From positions 1 through 6,325 of the forward strand of contig JAEDMD010000120.1 of assembly GCA_016303195.1 (NCBI GenBank): a stretch of DNA of 6,325 nucleotides, in the 5' to 3' direction. Below the pieces are notes generated by a model. It was not told the origin of the DNA. It did not search any database and saw only the letters and a list, made by a program, of their open reading frames with translations. The DNA is from Oscillospiraceae bacterium. GTDB taxonomy: Bacteria > Bacillota > Clostridia > Oscillospirales > Ruminococcaceae. How positions within the stretch are numbered: position 1 is the first letter of the stretch; each line of letters opens with the position of its first letter. Made by a program: the position numbers and the translations under genes. Below are positions 1 through 6,201 of the stretch, one piece after another.

Positions 1-9
1 TTGACCTGA

Positions 10-32
10 CCAAAGGGATGTGATCCCTTTGG
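10..32. repeat. Perfect 10-bp inverted repeat (hairpin), left edge
   Basis: The arms CCAAAGGGAT (10-19) and ATCCCTTTGG (23-32) are perfectly complementary around a 3-base GTG loop. Neither strand has a T-run directly after it, so it is not a canonical intrinsic terminator on its own. It is the first of three hairpins packed into the 112 bases downstream of the parC-like gene. The sequence has the look of dispersed intergenic palindromes I associate with Ruminococcus-type genomes, but that is recollection and the window does not contain a second full copy. Confidence 0.7.
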
Positions 33-41
33 AAACCCGAT

Positions 42-73
42 GTTTGAGTTTCAGACTTGATTCAAACTTTTTT
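42..73 (+). terminator. Possible plus-strand intrinsic terminator
   Basis: GTTTGA (42-47) pairs with TCAAAC (62-67), extendable by G-T, T-A and T-G pairs toward the loop, and is followed at once by six T residues (68-73) on the plus strand. The stem is short and AT-rich, so termination would be weak. The orientation suits a gene arriving from beyond the left edge on the plus strand, not the minus-strand parC-like gene. Confidence 0.4.
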
Positions 74-83
74 GACAGACTGA

Positions 84-114
84 GGGATGCCTGAGCATCC
101 CCCTATATTTTTTT
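84..114 (+). terminator. Possible plus-strand terminator next to the parC stop
   Basis: GGGATGC (84-90) and GCATCCC (95-101) form a perfect 7-bp stem with a CTGA loop, followed after CCTATA by seven T residues (108-114) on the plus strand. The T-run overlaps the parC-like stop codon. Read on the minus strand the stem is preceded by A residues and has no T-run after it, so it is not a standard terminator for parC. It may serve a convergent gene off the left edge, or belong to the same repeat cluster as the neighbouring hairpins. Confidence 0.45.
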
Positions 115-2356
115 ATTCAAATGTAAGCTGATTGGTCTCGCCAAGCTCCTTTGCAGGCTTTCCTGCCGCAGGAACGCTCTTGGAACGGTATTTTTCCAGT
201 CCCTCACGCTCCTCATCGGTGATTATTGCCGCCGAAGCAAGGATTCCTTTCTTTCGCATCGTCATGACCTGTACGCCCTGTGAATCACGGGTAGTTTTCG
301 GAAGTATCATGGCTGTATTGAACACAAGTGCGTGTCCTGTTGAACTTCTCAGCAGGATATCGCAGTCATCGCTGATGAAAATTGCAGCGATAAGCGGTGA
401 TTTAGCCGAATATGCCTTTGCCAGCTTTTTGCGGTTGGTCTTGGTCTCGTATGCCTTCATCGGCACTTTTGCCGCCTTGCCGTTTTCAAAGAAGAACATC
501 ATATATCCGCTGTAATCCGTTGTCGGGAACATTGCGGTCAGGTTCTCGTTTTCGTCAAAACTCAGCTTGGCAGGGATGTAGTCACCCATCACACTCGCCT
601 TTGTATCGTCAAATGTGCTTGCCTTAGCCTTGTATGCCTGCGCCATGTCAGTGAAGAAAACAAGATCAGTCTTGTTGTTAGCCTCAAAGGTCTGGCTGAT
701 ATAGTCGCCCTCTTTCAGCTTCTGCTCGCCGCTCATTCTCAATGACTGCGGTGTTATCTTCTTGAAGTAGCCGCTCGCAGACACGAACAGGTTGACAGGA
801 TAATCTGGAGTATCGTCGATGACCTCCTCCTCAACTATTTCGTCCTTGTAACAGAGACAGGTCTTACGTGGCTTTGCATAATTTTTGATAACGTCACGAA
901 GCTCAGAAATGATTATCCTGCGTATCTTTTTATTATCCTTCAGGATATCTTCCATTTCCTCGATATCCTTTTTAAGCTGGTCAACTTCCTCAACACGTCG
1001 GAGAATGTACTGCTTGTTGATATTTCTCAGTTTTATCTCAGCTACATATTCTGCCTGTATTTCGTCGATACCGAAGCCTACCATGAGATTCGGCACAACG
1101 TCCGCTTCATTCTCAGTCTCACGGATTATACGGATCGCCTTGTCGATGTCAAGGAGGATTTTTGAAAGCGCTTCAAGAAGATGGAGTTTTTCTTTCTTCT
1201 TATTCAGCTCAAAATAGACTCTGCGCTGTACACATTCTTCACGGAATGCCGTCCATTCTGTCAGTATCTCACGGACACCCATTACCTTCGGTGTGCCTGC
1301 AATGAGGATGTTGAAGTTGCACGGATAGCTGTCCTGAAGCGGTGTAAGTCTGAACAGCTTCTGCATCAGCTTGTCAGGGTCATATCCTTTTTTAACATCG
1401 ATGGCGATTTTCAGACCGTCAATGTCAGTCTCATCACGGATGTATGAAACTTCGATTATCTTTTTCGCTTTTACAAGCTCGATTATCTTGTCGATTATCG
1501 CTTCAACTGTTGTAGTATAGGGAATTTCCGTTATTTCGATACACTTGGCAGTCGGATCGTAATTATACTTTGAGCGTACTTTAATGCTTCCTCTGCCTGT
1601 TTCATAGATCTTTTTCAGTTCATCCTCATCATAGATCATGAAGCCGCCGCCCGGAAAATCAGGGCCTTTTAGAGTGCTGAGGATGTCATGATTCGGGTCT
1701 TTCATCAGCGCAATGGTAGTCTCGCAAACTTCCTCAAGATTGAACGGGCAGACGTTGCTTGCCATAGATACGGCGATTCCCGTGTTGGAGTTTACAAGAA
1801 CTGTCGGAAAGCTGGCAGGAAGAAGTGTCGGCTCCTGCATTGTGTTATCATAGTTGGGGACAAAATCCACTGTCTCCTTGTCGATGTCACGGAAAAGCTC
1901 ATTGCATATCTTTTCCAGCTTTACCTCGGTGTATCGTGGAGCGGCAAAGTGCATCTTGCTGGAATACTGCTTGCCGAAATTTCCCTTAGAATCAATATAC
2001 GGATGCAGAAGCGCCTCGTTTCCTCTTGTCATACGCACGAGAGTTTCATAGATTGCCTGATCGCCGTGTGGATTCAGCTTCATTGTCTCACCTACGACGT
2101 TTGCAGACTTTGAACGCTCTTTATCGGGCGAGAGAAGTCCTCTCTTGTACATCATATAGAGCAGTTTTCGGTGAGACGGCTTGAATCCATCTATTTCAGG
2201 GAGCGCTCTTGAAATTATAACGCTCATGGCATAAGGCATATAATTCTTTTTCAGCGTATCTGCTATCTTTTCATTTATTACACTGCCTGAACCTTCAATA
2301 TATGCTTCATGCTTGAAGGCAGGCTTTTTCTTTGGAGTTTCTTTTTTTCTTGGCAT
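113..2356 (-). CDS. parC: Type IIA DNA topoisomerase A subunit, topoisomerase IV ParC-like
   Basis: This 747-residue protein is the DNA breakage-reunion subunit; with the ParE-like subunit it should pass one duplex through another, relaxing or decatenating DNA. The start is ATG at 2356, preceded by AAGGAGG with 5-base spacing; an in-frame ATG at 2392 lacks such a site. After a lysine-rich N-terminal tail (1-15) comes the winged-helix core with YAMSVIISRALPEIDG (42-57), NPHGDQAIYETLVRM (95-109), GNFG (125-128) and AAPRYTE (138-144), where Tyr142 is the predicted catalytic tyrosine and Arg141 its partner. A coiled-coil arm follows (about 370-490), then a C-terminal domain with at least four repeated strand-Gly-strand units that look like beta-pinwheel blades. 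There is no QRRGGKG GyrA-box, arguing against gyrase. Gln100 and Glu104 occupy the places of E. coli GyrA Ser83 and Asp87. The length matches ParC (about 750). No clear promoter is visible directly upstream, so it is probably co-transcribed with the membrane-protein gene. Family assignment is secure; the ParC name is inferred. Confidence 0.9.
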   Translation of the reverse strand: MPRKKETPKKKPAFKHEAYIEGSGSVINEKIADTLKKNYMPYAMSVIISRALPEIDGFKPSHRKLLYMMYKRGLLSPDKERSKSANVVGETMKLNPHGDQAIYETLVRMTRGNEALLHPYIDSKGNFGKQYSSKMHFAAPRYTEVKLEKICNELFRDIDKETVDFVPNYDNTMQEPTLLPASFPTVLVNSNTGIAVSMASNVCPFNLEEVCETTIALMKDPNHDILSTLKGPDFPGGGFMIYDEDELKKIYETGRGSIKVRSKYNYDPTAKCIEITEIPYTTTVEAIIDKIIELVKAKKIIEVSYIRDETDIDGLKIAIDVKKGYDPDKLMQKLFRLTPLQDSYPCNFNILIAGTPKVMGVREILTEWTAFREECVQRRVYFELNKKKEKLHLLEALSKILLDIDKAIRIIRETENEADVVPNLMVGFGIDEIQAEYVAEIKLRNINKQYILRRVEEVDQLKKDIEEMEDILKDNKKIRRIIISELRDVIKNYAKPRKTCLCYKDEIVEEEVIDDTPDYPVNLFVSASGYFKKITPQSLRMSGEQKLKEGDYISQTFEANNKTDLVFFTDMAQAYKAKASTFDDTKASVMGDYIPAKLSFDENENLTAMFPTTDYSGYMMFFFENGKAAKVPMKAYETKTNRKKLAKAYSAKSPLIAAIFISDDCDILLRSSTGHALVFNTAMILPKTTRDSQGVQVMTMRKKGILASAAIITDEEREGLEKYRSKSVPAAGKPAKELGETNQLTFE

Positions 2357-2361
2357 TACGT

Positions 2362-2368
2362 CCTCCTT
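2362..2368 (-). promoter_or_regulatory. Ribosome binding site of the parC-like gene
   Basis: The minus strand reads AAGGAGG, five bases before the ATG at 2356. This decides the start: the upstream in-frame ATG at 2392 would place the Shine-Dalgarno inside the coding region and add 12 residues with no family support. Confidence 0.85.
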
Positions 2369-2423
2369 TTTGTCTTGCAGGAAGCCCGTCAATGGGATTT
2401 CTTTCAGACATTATGCAAACCAC

Positions 2424-2445
2424 GGGAGGGCATGGTCGCCCTCCC
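2424..2445 (-). other. GC-rich intergenic hairpin upstream of parC
   Basis: GGGAGGGC and GCCCTCCC form a perfect 8-bp stem with a 6-base loop, in the gap of about 105 bases between the membrane-protein stop and the parC-like start. On the minus (transcribed) strand the bases after the stem are GTGGTTTGCA, not a U-tract, so it is not a standard intrinsic terminator for the upstream gene. It could stabilise or process the mRNA, cause pausing, or partly terminate. On the plus strand the downstream side is T-rich but interrupted. Confidence 0.55.
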
Positions 2446-2461
2446 TGCTTATTGTTTCTGT

Positions 2462-3619
2462 TTACCGCTTGCTGCGATAATCCGAATACTGCACTGCTAT
2501 GCGGTTTTCGGGAGCGGTATCAAATGTATAAAGGCAAAGTATGAACAGCCATTCAAGAGGCTTCATTATTATGTATACTATGTCGGCACGGGTCTGTGTG
2601 GTGATGTGCCTTGATATCGGGTAGCCGTGTTTGTCATAGAATCCACGGACAGCCTTGTGGAATTTCGGGGTGCGCTCCATTATCATATCCTCAAAGGCAT
2701 TGGATGCAAGAAGCTGGCGGTTTACTACGATAGTATCGCCCCTGCGTTTTCCGTAGCGGACGGGCTTTACGACTTTCTTATGTCCGCCTGCGGCTACTGT
2801 ACAGAGATAATGGCCATCATAGTCGATAGGCGGAGGCGGTATCTGTGTGGAGAATGTCCAGTCGGCAGTCATAGTGAATGCCTTGATTATTCCGTCAGGG
2901 CCTTGTCCGAGAAGAATGTACAGCGCAACGAGGATAACTGCCGCAGGAAGTATCATTATGAAATGAAGCTCAGTCAGGGAAGCTATCGTCCTCAGACTTT
3001 TCTCCAGCGGCTTTGCGCTTTCGTGGATATACTGGGTATCATGTTCATCTTTATAGCTGAGACGTTCCGTGATATAGCGCTTTGTATTTCTTGCTGTGAG
3101 CAGTATCAGATTAAAGAGATAATACATCAGCGGTATTACGCCGATACTGTAATTATAAGCAAGCTGAATTATGAAAAATCCGAAAACAACTTCACCGATG
3201 ACAGCAAATGCAAAGCTGAGCGCCTGCGGTATCGGCGGAATTTTACTTGGATTTGATACTGCTATCATTATAAGTCCGAGAATTCCAAGTGCAAAAGTCA
3301 CCCATACGGTCATGCCGTACTGACTGTGCAGGAACAAATGATACTGTCCCACATAAACAGCCTCGTTATAATCCTTATCAGGAGCGAAACCGACCGGATC
3401 AATGGGCATGATACCGAGCCAGACAGCAGAGCATACCGCACCGAAAATGATGATTGCAACGTCTGTTCTAACGATGGAGCTTTTGCCATATTTGTGTTCC
3501 AGACGCTCCTCCTCAGTCATTTTAGGGAATTTAAATGTGAAACACCAGTTCTTTACTCCGAGAATTATCGGTAAAGCGCAAAATGCTCCGATAAATAACA
3601 TACCAATTATTCCACTCAT
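2462..3619 (-). CDS. Six-TM membrane protein, DUF6688-like, unknown function
   Basis: This 385-residue protein has no known function. The start is ATG at 3619, nine bases after AGGAGG; an ATG two codons earlier (3625) sits only three bases from it, and the open frame further upstream overlaps the promoter, so it is not coding. Hydrophobic segments at about 4-22, 52-72, 103-121, 132-155, 158-176 and 218-237 suggest six membrane helices. A charged loop (178-217) precedes the last helix. The C-terminal 140 residues look soluble: a PPPP stretch (261-264), then DGHYLCTVAAGGHKK (268-282), NRQLLASNAFEDMI (300-313), a segment rich in His, Lys and Arg ending RHITTQ (337-342), and MKPLEWLF (352-359). 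This pattern resembles a Firmicutes family I recall as DUF6688; that name is from memory. No enzyme motif is evident. It lies between the ParE-like/GNAT pair and the ParC-like gene, with its own promoter. A link with the topoisomerase is only positional. Confidence 0.85.
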   Translation of the reverse strand: MSGIIGMLFIGAFCALPIILGVKNWCFTFKFPKMTEEERLEHKYGKSSIVRTDVAIIIFGAVCSAVWLGIMPIDPVGFAPDKDYNEAVYVGQYHLFLHSQYGMTVWVTFALGILGLIMIAVSNPSKIPPIPQALSFAFAVIGEVVFGFFIIQLAYNYSIGVIPLMYYLFNLILLTARNTKRYITERLSYKDEHDTQYIHESAKPLEKSLRTIASLTELHFIMILPAAVILVALYILLGQGPDGIIKAFTMTADWTFSTQIPPPPIDYDGHYLCTVAAGGHKKVVKPVRYGKRRGDTIVVNRQLLASNAFEDMIMERTPKFHKAVRGFYDKHGYPISRHITTQTRADIVYIIMKPLEWLFILCLYTFDTAPENRIAVQYSDYRSKR

Positions 3620-3655
3620 AGCCATAAACCTCCTGTTAATTTTGGTTATGGCTAT
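3618..3655 (-). promoter_or_regulatory. Inverted repeat joining promoter and start codon of the membrane-protein gene
   Basis: On the minus strand ATAGCCATAA (3655-3646) and TTATGGCTAT (3627-3618) are perfectly complementary over 10 bp, and an adjoining CC/GG pair can form with one bulged base. The second arm contains both candidate ATG codons apart from the final G of the second; the extra pair uses the end of the AGGAGG site. The predicted transcription start (about 3649) falls inside the first arm, so RNA from the local promoter carries only part of it, whereas read-through RNA from upstream carries both arms. It could be a DNA operator, a fold-back element, or chance. Confidence 0.5.
3629..3634 (-). 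promoter_or_regulatory. Ribosome binding site of the membrane-protein gene
   Basis: The minus strand reads AGGAGG. The spacing is nine bases to the ATG at 3619 and three to the ATG at 3625, which favours 3619 as the start. No comparable site precedes any earlier start in the frame. Confidence 0.85.
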
Positions 3656-3684
3656 AGTATACCACACAAAATATCAAATGTCAA
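3656..3684 (-). promoter_or_regulatory. Sigma-A promoter of the membrane-protein gene
   Basis: The minus strand has a perfect -35 TTGACA (3684-3679), a 17-base spacer ending TGTGG, and -10 TATACT (3661-3656, five of six consensus bases). The TGTG one base before the -10 is the extended TRTG element of Gram-positive promoters. Transcription should start near 3649, leaving a leader of about 30 bases. This is the strongest promoter in the window by consensus, and probably also carries transcription into the parC-like gene. Confidence 0.85.
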
Positions 3685-3722
3685 TAGAAAATTATTGTTT
3701 TTCGATATTATTTTTTTGATTA

Positions 3723-4181
3723 TCAAGATTTGCGCTTTATCATATAATCGTAGCACAGCTTGTCGCCGTTGCCGCAGTCGATGATGTTGTACTCTGAAAA
3801 TTCGTAGCCATTCTTCATGTACATCGCCTTTGCAGGCAGTGACGCACTTAGTTCAGATGTATCCCATCTGTCGAAAACAATGCTCTCAGCAAACCTCATA
3901 AGCTCCCGTCCAAAACCTTTTCCCTGATATTCGGGAAGGACGAACAGGCGGTTTATTTCGTTCCCGTTGACAGTCACCGTTCCGACAGCTTTTTCTTCAT
4001 CGTATATCAGCCATACACAGCCTTCGCCGATATCCTTTGATATACGGCTTATGCTGTGATGTGCGAGGAAGAAATCAACCGCTCCCTGCGGATAATATCG
4101 TGGATAAACGGCATTTATAGTTTCATGTGAGATGCACTTCACTTTTTCCGCATCTTCAATCTTTGCTTTTGCTATTTTCAT
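3723..4181 (-). CDS. GNAT family N-acetyltransferase
   Basis: This 152-residue protein is a full-length GNAT fold enzyme, predicted to move an acetyl group from acetyl-CoA to an amine on an unknown substrate; it should be cytoplasmic. Motif A is clear: strand NEINRLFV (74-81), then the acetyl-CoA pyrophosphate loop QGKGFG (86-91) and helix RELMRFAES (92-100). The C-terminal part has the usual A-x-x-x-Y-x-x-x-G-Y pattern (Ala117, Tyr121, Gly125, Tyr126). No transmembrane segments or partner domains are present. The ATG shares one base with the ParE-like TGA stop (TGATG), and no strong ribosome binding site precedes it, so translation probably depends on ribosomes finishing parE. No convincing terminator follows before the next gene's promoter. 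The substrate cannot be told from sequence: small molecule, peptide or protein N-terminus/lysine are all possible. A role in modifying the topoisomerase would be speculation. Confidence 0.88.
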   Translation of the reverse strand: MKIAKAKIEDAEKVKCISHETINAVYPRYYPQGAVDFFLAHHSISRISKDIGEGCVWLIYDEEKAVGTVTVNGNEINRLFVLPEYQGKGFGRELMRFAESIVFDRWDTSELSASLPAKAMYMKNGYEFSEYNIIDCGNGDKLCYDYMIKRKS

Positions 4182-6160
4182 CAGCTTATATCCGCAAGTT
4201 CGAGATAATCTGCGCCATACTGCGAAATATAATTTTTACGTCCCTGAAGATCGTCTCCGAGGAGCATTTCAAATATTTCGGCAGATTCCTGAATGTCCTC
4301 GGCTGTTACCTTGATAAGTCGCCGTGTATCGGGATTCATGGTCGTAAGGCTCATCATGTCAGGCTCATTCTCACCAAGACCTTTTGAACGCTGGATGGTA
4401 TGTTTCTTATCGCCTATCTTGTCAAGGATACGCTGTTTTTCCTGCTCGGTGTAGGCGAAATAGGTCTTTTCCTTTGTGTTTATCTCAAACAGCGGTGATT
4501 CGGCAATGTATACATATCCCTCGCTGATGAGAGTTGGTGTGAGACGGTAAAGCATGGTCAGTATCAGCGTTCTTATCTGGAATCCGTCAACATCCGCATC
4601 GGTACATATTACTATCTTGCTCCAGCGGAAATTGTTGATGTCGAATGATGAAAGCTCCTTGTTTGCCTTTGAAGTTATCTCAACTCCGCATCCGAGGACT
4701 TTAATAAGATCGGTGATTATCTCGCTCTTGAATATCTTTCCGTAGTCAGCTTTGAGACAGTTCAGTATCTTTCCACGAACAGGGATAACTGCCTGAAATT
4801 CCGCATCACGGGCGAGTTTTACAGAACCGAGAGCCGAGTCGCCCTCCACGATGTAAATTTCTCTGCGTGTAACGTCTTTAGTACGGCAGTCAACGAATTT
4901 TTCGACCATGTTTGCAAGGTCTATCGTACCTGTCAGCTTTTTCTTGGAATTCAGACGAACTCTTTCGGCATTCTCACGGCTTCTCTTGTTGATGAGTACC
5001 TGCTCTGCTATTCTCTGGGCTTCGTCAGGATTCTCAATGAAGTATATCTCAAGCTGATGGCGGAGAAATTCTATCATTGCTTCACGTATGAACTTGTTTG
5101 TTATCGCCTTTTTGGTCTGGTTAGCGTAGGAAGTCTGGGTCGAGAATGACGACGAAACAAGTATCAGACATTCCTCGACATCGTTGTAGTTTATCTTGCC
5201 CTCATTTTTCTGGTAGCCGTTATTCTGTTTGATATAGTTGTCTATCTCAGCGGCAAATGCACGTTTTACGGCTTCAGCAGGTGAACCGCCGTGTTCGAGG
5301 AAACTGGAATTGTGGTAATACTCCGTCAGTTTCGCCTTATTTGAAAATGTAAGAGCAACATCCAGCTTCACCTTGTATTCGGGCTTGTCATCACGGTCAC
5401 GGCCTTTTTTCTCGGCTGTCCAGTGCTGGATGGAAGTAAGCGCTGTATCCCCTGCAACTTCTGCCACATACTCTGTGATTCCCGATTCATAGAAGAATTC
5501 CTCCTCATTGAAGCCGCCTGCTTCATTTTCGGAACGGAAAACAAAGAGTATGTTCGGGTTTACTATCGCCTGTCTTTTAAGTATGTCACGGAAAAAATCG
5601 TCAGATATACTTATATCAGTGAATACCTCTAAATCTGGCCTCCAGCGTGTCTTTGTGCCTGTCTGCTTCTTCTTGCACGGCTCTTTTTTCAGACCGCCGA
5701 CATTCTCACCCTTTTCAAAATGAAGGTCATATCTGAATCCGTCACGGATGACCTCAACATCCATGAATTCGGACGAATACTGGGTCGAACAAAGTCCGAG
5801 GCCGTTAAGTCCGAGAGAATACTCATAGGAATCGTCAGCCGCATCATATTTACCGCCTGCATAGAGTTCGCAGTAAACAAGTTCCCAGTTATAGCGCTTT
5901 TCTACATTATTGTAGTCAACGGGACAGCCACGGCCGAAATCCTCGACCTCAATGTCGTTGTTTCTGAAATGAGTAATGACTATTTTATTTCCGTAACCTG
6001 CACGGGCTTCATCGATAGAGTTGGAAATGACCTCAAATACTGAATGTTCACAGCCGTCAAGTCCATCCGAACCGAATATGACAGCAGGGCGCTTACGAAC
6101 TCGGTCAGCACCTTTCAACATGGATATACTGTCATTGCCGTAATCTTTTTTCTTAGCCAT
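4181..6160 (-). CDS. parE: Type IIA DNA topoisomerase B subunit, topoisomerase IV ParE-like
   Basis: This 659-residue protein is the ATPase/TOPRIM subunit of a type IIA topoisomerase, giving the ATP-driven gate that captures the transported DNA segment. The N-terminal GHKL domain shows RVRKRP (20-25), EVISNSIDEA (43-52) with predicted catalytic Glu43 and Mg-binding Asn47, EDFGRG (73-78), AGGKYD (101-106) and SLGLNGLG (115-122). The transducer domain carries QTK (348-350). The TOPRIM domain shows VEGDSA (438-443), PVRGKILN (460-467), TDADVDG (520-526) and QRSKGLGE (590-597). Length is near ParE or short GyrB; the extra TOPRIM insert of long Gram-negative GyrB is absent. Several usually fixed residues differ: NGLG for HGVG, ALGSV for AGGSA, AVIFG for GMYIG. 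I recall this set as shared by a clostridial subfamily, with the catalytic residues kept. It is first in its operon, with a promoter at 6202-6230 and start ATG at 6160. The gyrase name is less likely because the partner lacks a GyrA-box. Confidence 0.9.
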   Translation of the reverse strand: MAKKKDYGNDSISMLKGADRVRKRPAVIFGSDGLDGCEHSVFEVISNSIDEARAGYGNKIVITHFRNNDIEVEDFGRGCPVDYNNVEKRYNWELVYCELYAGGKYDAADDSYEYSLGLNGLGLCSTQYSSEFMDVEVIRDGFRYDLHFEKGENVGGLKKEPCKKKQTGTKTRWRPDLEVFTDISISDDFFRDILKRQAIVNPNILFVFRSENEAGGFNEEEFFYESGITEYVAEVAGDTALTSIQHWTAEKKGRDRDDKPEYKVKLDVALTFSNKAKLTEYYHNSSFLEHGGSPAEAVKRAFAAEIDNYIKQNNGYQKNEGKINYNDVEECLILVSSSFSTQTSYANQTKKAITNKFIREAMIEFLRHQLEIYFIENPDEAQRIAEQVLINKRSRENAERVRLNSKKKLTGTIDLANMVEKFVDCRTKDVTRREIYIVEGDSALGSVKLARDAEFQAVIPVRGKILNCLKADYGKIFKSEIITDLIKVLGCGVEITSKANKELSSFDINNFRWSKIVICTDADVDGFQIRTLILTMLYRLTPTLISEGYVYIAESPLFEINTKEKTYFAYTEQEKQRILDKIGDKKHTIQRSKGLGENEPDMMSLTTMNPDTRRLIKVTAEDIQESAEIFEMLLGDDLQGRKNYISQYGADYLELADIS

Positions 6161-6170
6161 TTATTCACTG

Positions 6171-6177
6171 CCTTTCT
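6171..6177 (-). promoter_or_regulatory. Ribosome binding site of the parE-like gene
   Basis: The minus strand reads AGAAAGG, ten bases before the ATG at 6160. It is a moderate Shine-Dalgarno, weaker than those of the membrane-protein and parC-like genes. The protein begins MAKKKDYG and runs directly into the conserved GHKL core, supporting this start. Confidence 0.7.
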
Positions 6178-6201
6178 TTTCGTTTTTAAGTATACGATTT
6201 T

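Noticed and set aside
2356..2392. ATG at 2392 as the parC start
   Set aside because: It has no Shine-Dalgarno, while AAGGAGG sits five bases before the ATG at 2356.
2357..2423. CATAAT at about 2411-2416 (minus strand) as a parC promoter -10
   Set aside because: No acceptable -35 hexamer lies 16-18 bases upstream; that region is the GC-rich hairpin.
2627..3256. Plus-strand open frame of 209 codons opposite the membrane-protein gene
   Set aside because: It lies wholly antisense to a gene with promoter, ribosome binding site and coherent membrane topology. Its translation shows no family features and no ribosome binding site was recognised.
3619..3667. Longer N-terminus for the membrane protein beginning at 3667
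   Set aside because: The added codons overlap the -10 element and leader of a near-consensus promoter, and lie upstream of the AGGAGG site.
3685..3722. AT-rich stretch after the GNAT stop as a terminator
   Set aside because: No stable stem with a following minus-strand T-run could be drawn; the bases look like ordinary AT-rich DNA upstream of a promoter.
113..6160. The topoisomerase pair as the chromosomal gyrase
   Set aside because: The A subunit lacks the GyrA-box required for negative supercoiling and both subunits carry the altered motifs of a ParE/ParC-like clostridial branch.
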